Shown: one piece after another, positions 61,313 through 64,000 of the stretch | Position numbering within the stretch: the first letter of the stretch is position 1 | Layout of the letters: each line of letters starts with the position of its first letter | NCBI RefSeq assembly: GCF_028453695.1 | Contig: NC_135781.1 | Span: forward strand, 22,629,640-22,693,639 | Direction: 5' to 3' | DNA: 64,000 nt | DNA from: Augochlora pura | Lineage: Eukaryota > Arthropoda > Insecta > Hymenoptera > Halictidae | Position numbers and translations under genes: made by a program | The notes under the pieces: generated by a model | What the model saw: the letters and a program-made list of their open reading frames with translations, nothing else | What the model was told of the DNA's origin: nothing | Databases searched by the model: none

Positions 61313-61339
61313 CCTCTCCCTCTCTCTCTTTCTCTCTTT
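61313..61339 (+). repeat. (CT)n microsatellite
   Basis: About ten CT units with a few interruptions. Confidence 0.85.
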
Positions 61340-61680
61340 GTGGGATCTCGGTACGGGAATGGGAAGATCGCAGGGTGGCTGCAGTCGGAATAGGGAACGG
61401 GTCCGCTCGATTATACGCATCCACGTTTGAAATGCAATAGAGGCGGTTGTGTATGGGTATAAGGACGAATGTATTACCGCTCGGGCTGTTCTCCATATAT
61501 GATACAGTCGGCGCTCGGTGTGTTACCTTTAATGATAAAGCCGTTGTTGTACGTGCTGGCTGCTAGCGCTGCATATGTTAAACAACGATGCATTACCATA
61601 TCCGTCGAGGCTCGCCGGTGTGTTCTATTCCCGATGCGAACGCATCAAACGCGAGTGCGACGAGGACGGAGGAGGATAGA

Positions 61681-61729
61681 GGACAGAGAGGAGATAGATA
61701 GATGGTGAGAGCGTGAGAGACAAACAGAC

Positions 61730-61764
<35 letters not shown>

Positions 61765-61770
61765 AGAGGT
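61681..61770 (+). repeat. Compound GATA / GACA / (GA)n microsatellite
   Basis: GATA units lie near 61693, GACA units near 61724, then about 14 GA units to 61761. Confidence 0.85.
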
Positions 61771-62130
61771 GGGAGTCTTAAGGGCATAGCCTGACCATGA
61801 GGAGCGCGGTGAACGAGTAATTGGGAATCCGGCTGATCTGGAAAGCGTGGATCGACGGATCGTCTCGGTTCGTTCGGATGATCCTCGGCAGCATCGCGGT
61901 AATCTGGTAAACGAGAAATAGAATGGCAAGCGGCGTGCTTCGCGCAGGGAAATCTTCGGACGCGTGATCGGAGCCGCGGCTACTTATTTATGGGCATGCA
62001 TAGCTGCGAGAACACCGAGAGACCATCGAAGCCTGATGGAGAACGGGCTTCTAAGTCGGCACATGTATTTTCGGTAATGATAGCCTCGCTCGCTCGCGGG
62101 ATGAAGCGGCGCGTAATGAACCACGAGTGA

Positions 62131-63646
62131 AACTGTATACAAGTAATTTCGGACGATCATATATTGGATGCGAGCTTGATAGCGCTGTTTGCGAGATTAA
62201 ACCTCGAACGTTGTACCGTTTCCATACAAATTTATTGGCTTTCCATACTCCGAACAATGCGAAATTCTGATATCGTCTTACAATCGAAATCAACTCGAAC
62301 AAACCTAAACGCGAACACTTCGAATTATCCGAAAATTCTTGATTATATGAAATTTAGTGAAAATATTATGCGAAAGTAAGTATCAACGTGGTAATGGAGT
62401 AATCTGTTTTTTTTTAGTATTACTTTTTCTCTCTCGAAAATCCTTCGGTTTTTTAAATTGGATACCCGACAGTTTTGAAGGAATTTCGATTGAACGTTGC
62501 GTAGAACGTACTAGTTATTCGGTATTATATGGTGTTAAAGTTTAATAGTTGATAAAGTATTGGCCGAATAAGCATCCTTTCAATTACCTTCGTACGCTAT
62601 TAGACCCAAGATAGTATCGTTCAAACCAAAGAAGTCATTTTAACCACTTTCAACTGCTGCGTCAAAAATTCGGACCCGCGTCATACATGATCTACAAGAT
62701 ATGAATGTTATTAACTTCTAAATCGGAACATGGTATTTACTGATGTCGAGTTATATAAATTCTTCTATCCTCGTGCAAGTAATTCGATATATAATTCTGA
62801 TGAAAGTGTTTGCAATCGAAAATCATGATTCGAAAAGTAATCGATCACATATTGGATATCTTTACCCTAAACCTCGTTCGCTATTTCTTCAAATAAAAAT
62901 TGCGGGCACACATTATCATACTCAAATGAAATTCGACGGAGAAGCACGCGAAGCTACGGAGGAGCAACCCGCAGAGTCATTAAGCTTCCTTCGATACATT
63001 CGCAGGGAAATCGATGTAGTATCTCCGCGATGGCAACATGCGGTAGGCTGATACTCGGAATAGCATTCGAACAGTATACTTTAGATAGCGAGCTCGTCCA
63101 AGACGGCAGGTTACAGTTCGTGGCAACTGTGTTCGAATTAAGCTTATTGCTGATCATTGCAACCAGACCGCAGCTTCACGTGTTTGCGATTCCATCGAGT
63201 ATTTCTGGTGGCAAACCGCCGCGCCGTGTACCTTGAAGCTCGCTTGACCTTGGAATTTATGCATCGAACTGCCGTGTGATTTCCTATCGGAGTATTGGGC
63301 GCTGATGTTCTCCGTGCAACGGCAAAACACAGAGTGAAACGATTTATGACCGATGATCTTCGGGGAAACTTTGCCGACACTTTGCTGCAACTGCTGACAA
63401 GATTGTAGGGGACTTTAGACGCGACTCGGAGACGTACTCTTTCATTGGTCCACCATTATCCCTGCCACCTTTGCGATACTCGAGGCTCGCGTATACAGGC
63501 TACTTTGTGTTTTTACCAAAAAACACCACACGCTGTTCGACGAACAGCGCGAAGCAAATCTTTCGACTGCATCACGTCCGAAGTGGAGAAATTCGTGAAG
63601 CTGTTATTTCCATGCAAATATTCATCCTGCTGCACGTGTTATACTC
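62131..63646. other. AT-rich stretch, then GC-richer island at about 62930-63640
   Basis: Overlapping frames of 67 to 102 codons on both strands are unrecognised. No promoter or repeat. Confidence 0.5.
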
Positions 63647-63954
63647 TTAACACCTGGCCTTGCCATTTTCTTTACAATTATTACGATTAGAATATTTTAT
63701 ACTCTTAACCCCTTGCCTTGCCATTTTCTTTACAATTATTTCGATTAGAATATTTTCGATCGCACTAATTTCATCGAAGAGAAAGGAATTCTATAATCAT
63801 TGCGTACTTACGTCTAGTCGAATGTTTAAATATTGGTAACAAGAGAATAAAAGTTGATTCCTTCTTAAAGGAACGGATAAACATTCGTACCTAACAGTTT
63901 ATTGTTATAAATCTCCATCACGAGTCTGACTCGTTAAAGTACGGCAAAGGATAA
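63647..63954 (+). mobile_element. piggyBac-type MITE, family B, with a duplicated left end
   Basis: The main element begins at 63705 (TTAACCCCTTGCCTTGCCAT) and ends GTACGGCAAAGGATAA at 63954. It is preceded by an extra copy of its first 58 bases beginning TTAACACCTGGCCTTGCC at 63647. The interior matches 56328-56565, including CACGAGTCTGACTCGTTA. The end TTAA is mutated to ATAA. Confidence 0.8.
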
Positions 63955-64000
63955 CAAACTAGTTATCCAATGTAAGCCAGTTTTGTATACATTACTAATA
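63955..64000. other. Window edge
   Basis: AT-rich, no feature. Confidence 0.6.

Larger units (their letters stand above)
61016..62130. other. CpG-rich island with microsatellites
   Basis: TAGTGCAAGAGGTTAGAG at 61023 may be another decayed terminus. The 94-codon minus frame at 61645-61929 reads the GA array as SLSLSL. No gene is supported. Confidence 0.5.

Noticed and set aside
1..64000. CRISPR array, bacterial operon or phage content
   Set aside because: No regularly spaced identical repeats, no ribosome binding sites and no contiguous coding; all features point to an insect genome.

Overview
This window looks like insect chromosomal DNA, most probably from a bee or another aculeate hymenopteran. 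AT-rich stretches alternate with short islands that are rich in CpG and in GA/CT or CG microsatellites. Small TTAA-flanked (piggyBac-type) MITEs are scattered throughout, and a short motif I recall as common in bee genomes (TAGACTGCGGATTTTTATGC and variants) recurs. The lineage is an inference from base composition and repeats, because no protein or RNA gene is present to anchor it.

I could not support a protein-coding gene, tRNA, rRNA, CRISPR array or known microRNA anywhere in the 64 kb. The longest open frames (about 120 to 216 codons) lie in CpG islands, where stop codons are rare by composition. They overlap other frames on both strands, match no family I recognise and often run through microsatellites. 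The window is best read as a gene desert or the inside of a very long intron.

Layout: 0-4.4 kb AT-rich with CpG islands near 1.5-2.3 and 3.5 kb; 4.4-5.7 kb two MITEs around an island; 6.6-12 kb islands, a G19 run, two copies of an 18-20 bp palindrome and a 146-bp tandem duplication; 12-19 kb four islands and a good hairpin at 16.3 kb; 20-25 kb two family A MITEs, a large island and a probable solo LTR; 25-31 kb islands and two adjacent family A MITEs; 31-33 kb a dense block of palindrome, hairpin, AGC/AGT array, diverged duplication and two family B MITEs; 34-44 kb a MITE with perfect 20-bp inverted repeats, degenerate tandem repeats and a promoter-like site at 43.5 kb; 46-54 kb four more MITEs, including a 641-bp element with internal inverted repeats; 54.6 kb a fold-back element; 56-64 kb more family B copies, two Tc1/mariner-like remnants and a nested A-in-B arrangement.

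The recognisable content is therefore mostly mobile-element debris: non-autonomous piggyBac-type families A, B and C, Tc1/mariner-like fragments, one solo-LTR candidate and a fold-back element. None carries a transposase here, so they would have depended on enzymes encoded elsewhere. The CpG islands, GA tracts and TATA-like sites are the only candidates for regulatory function. I found no convincing new biological system; the most unusual items are the fold-back element at 54.6 kb, the compound piggyBac-like element at 48.4-49.1 kb and the 31-32 kb block.
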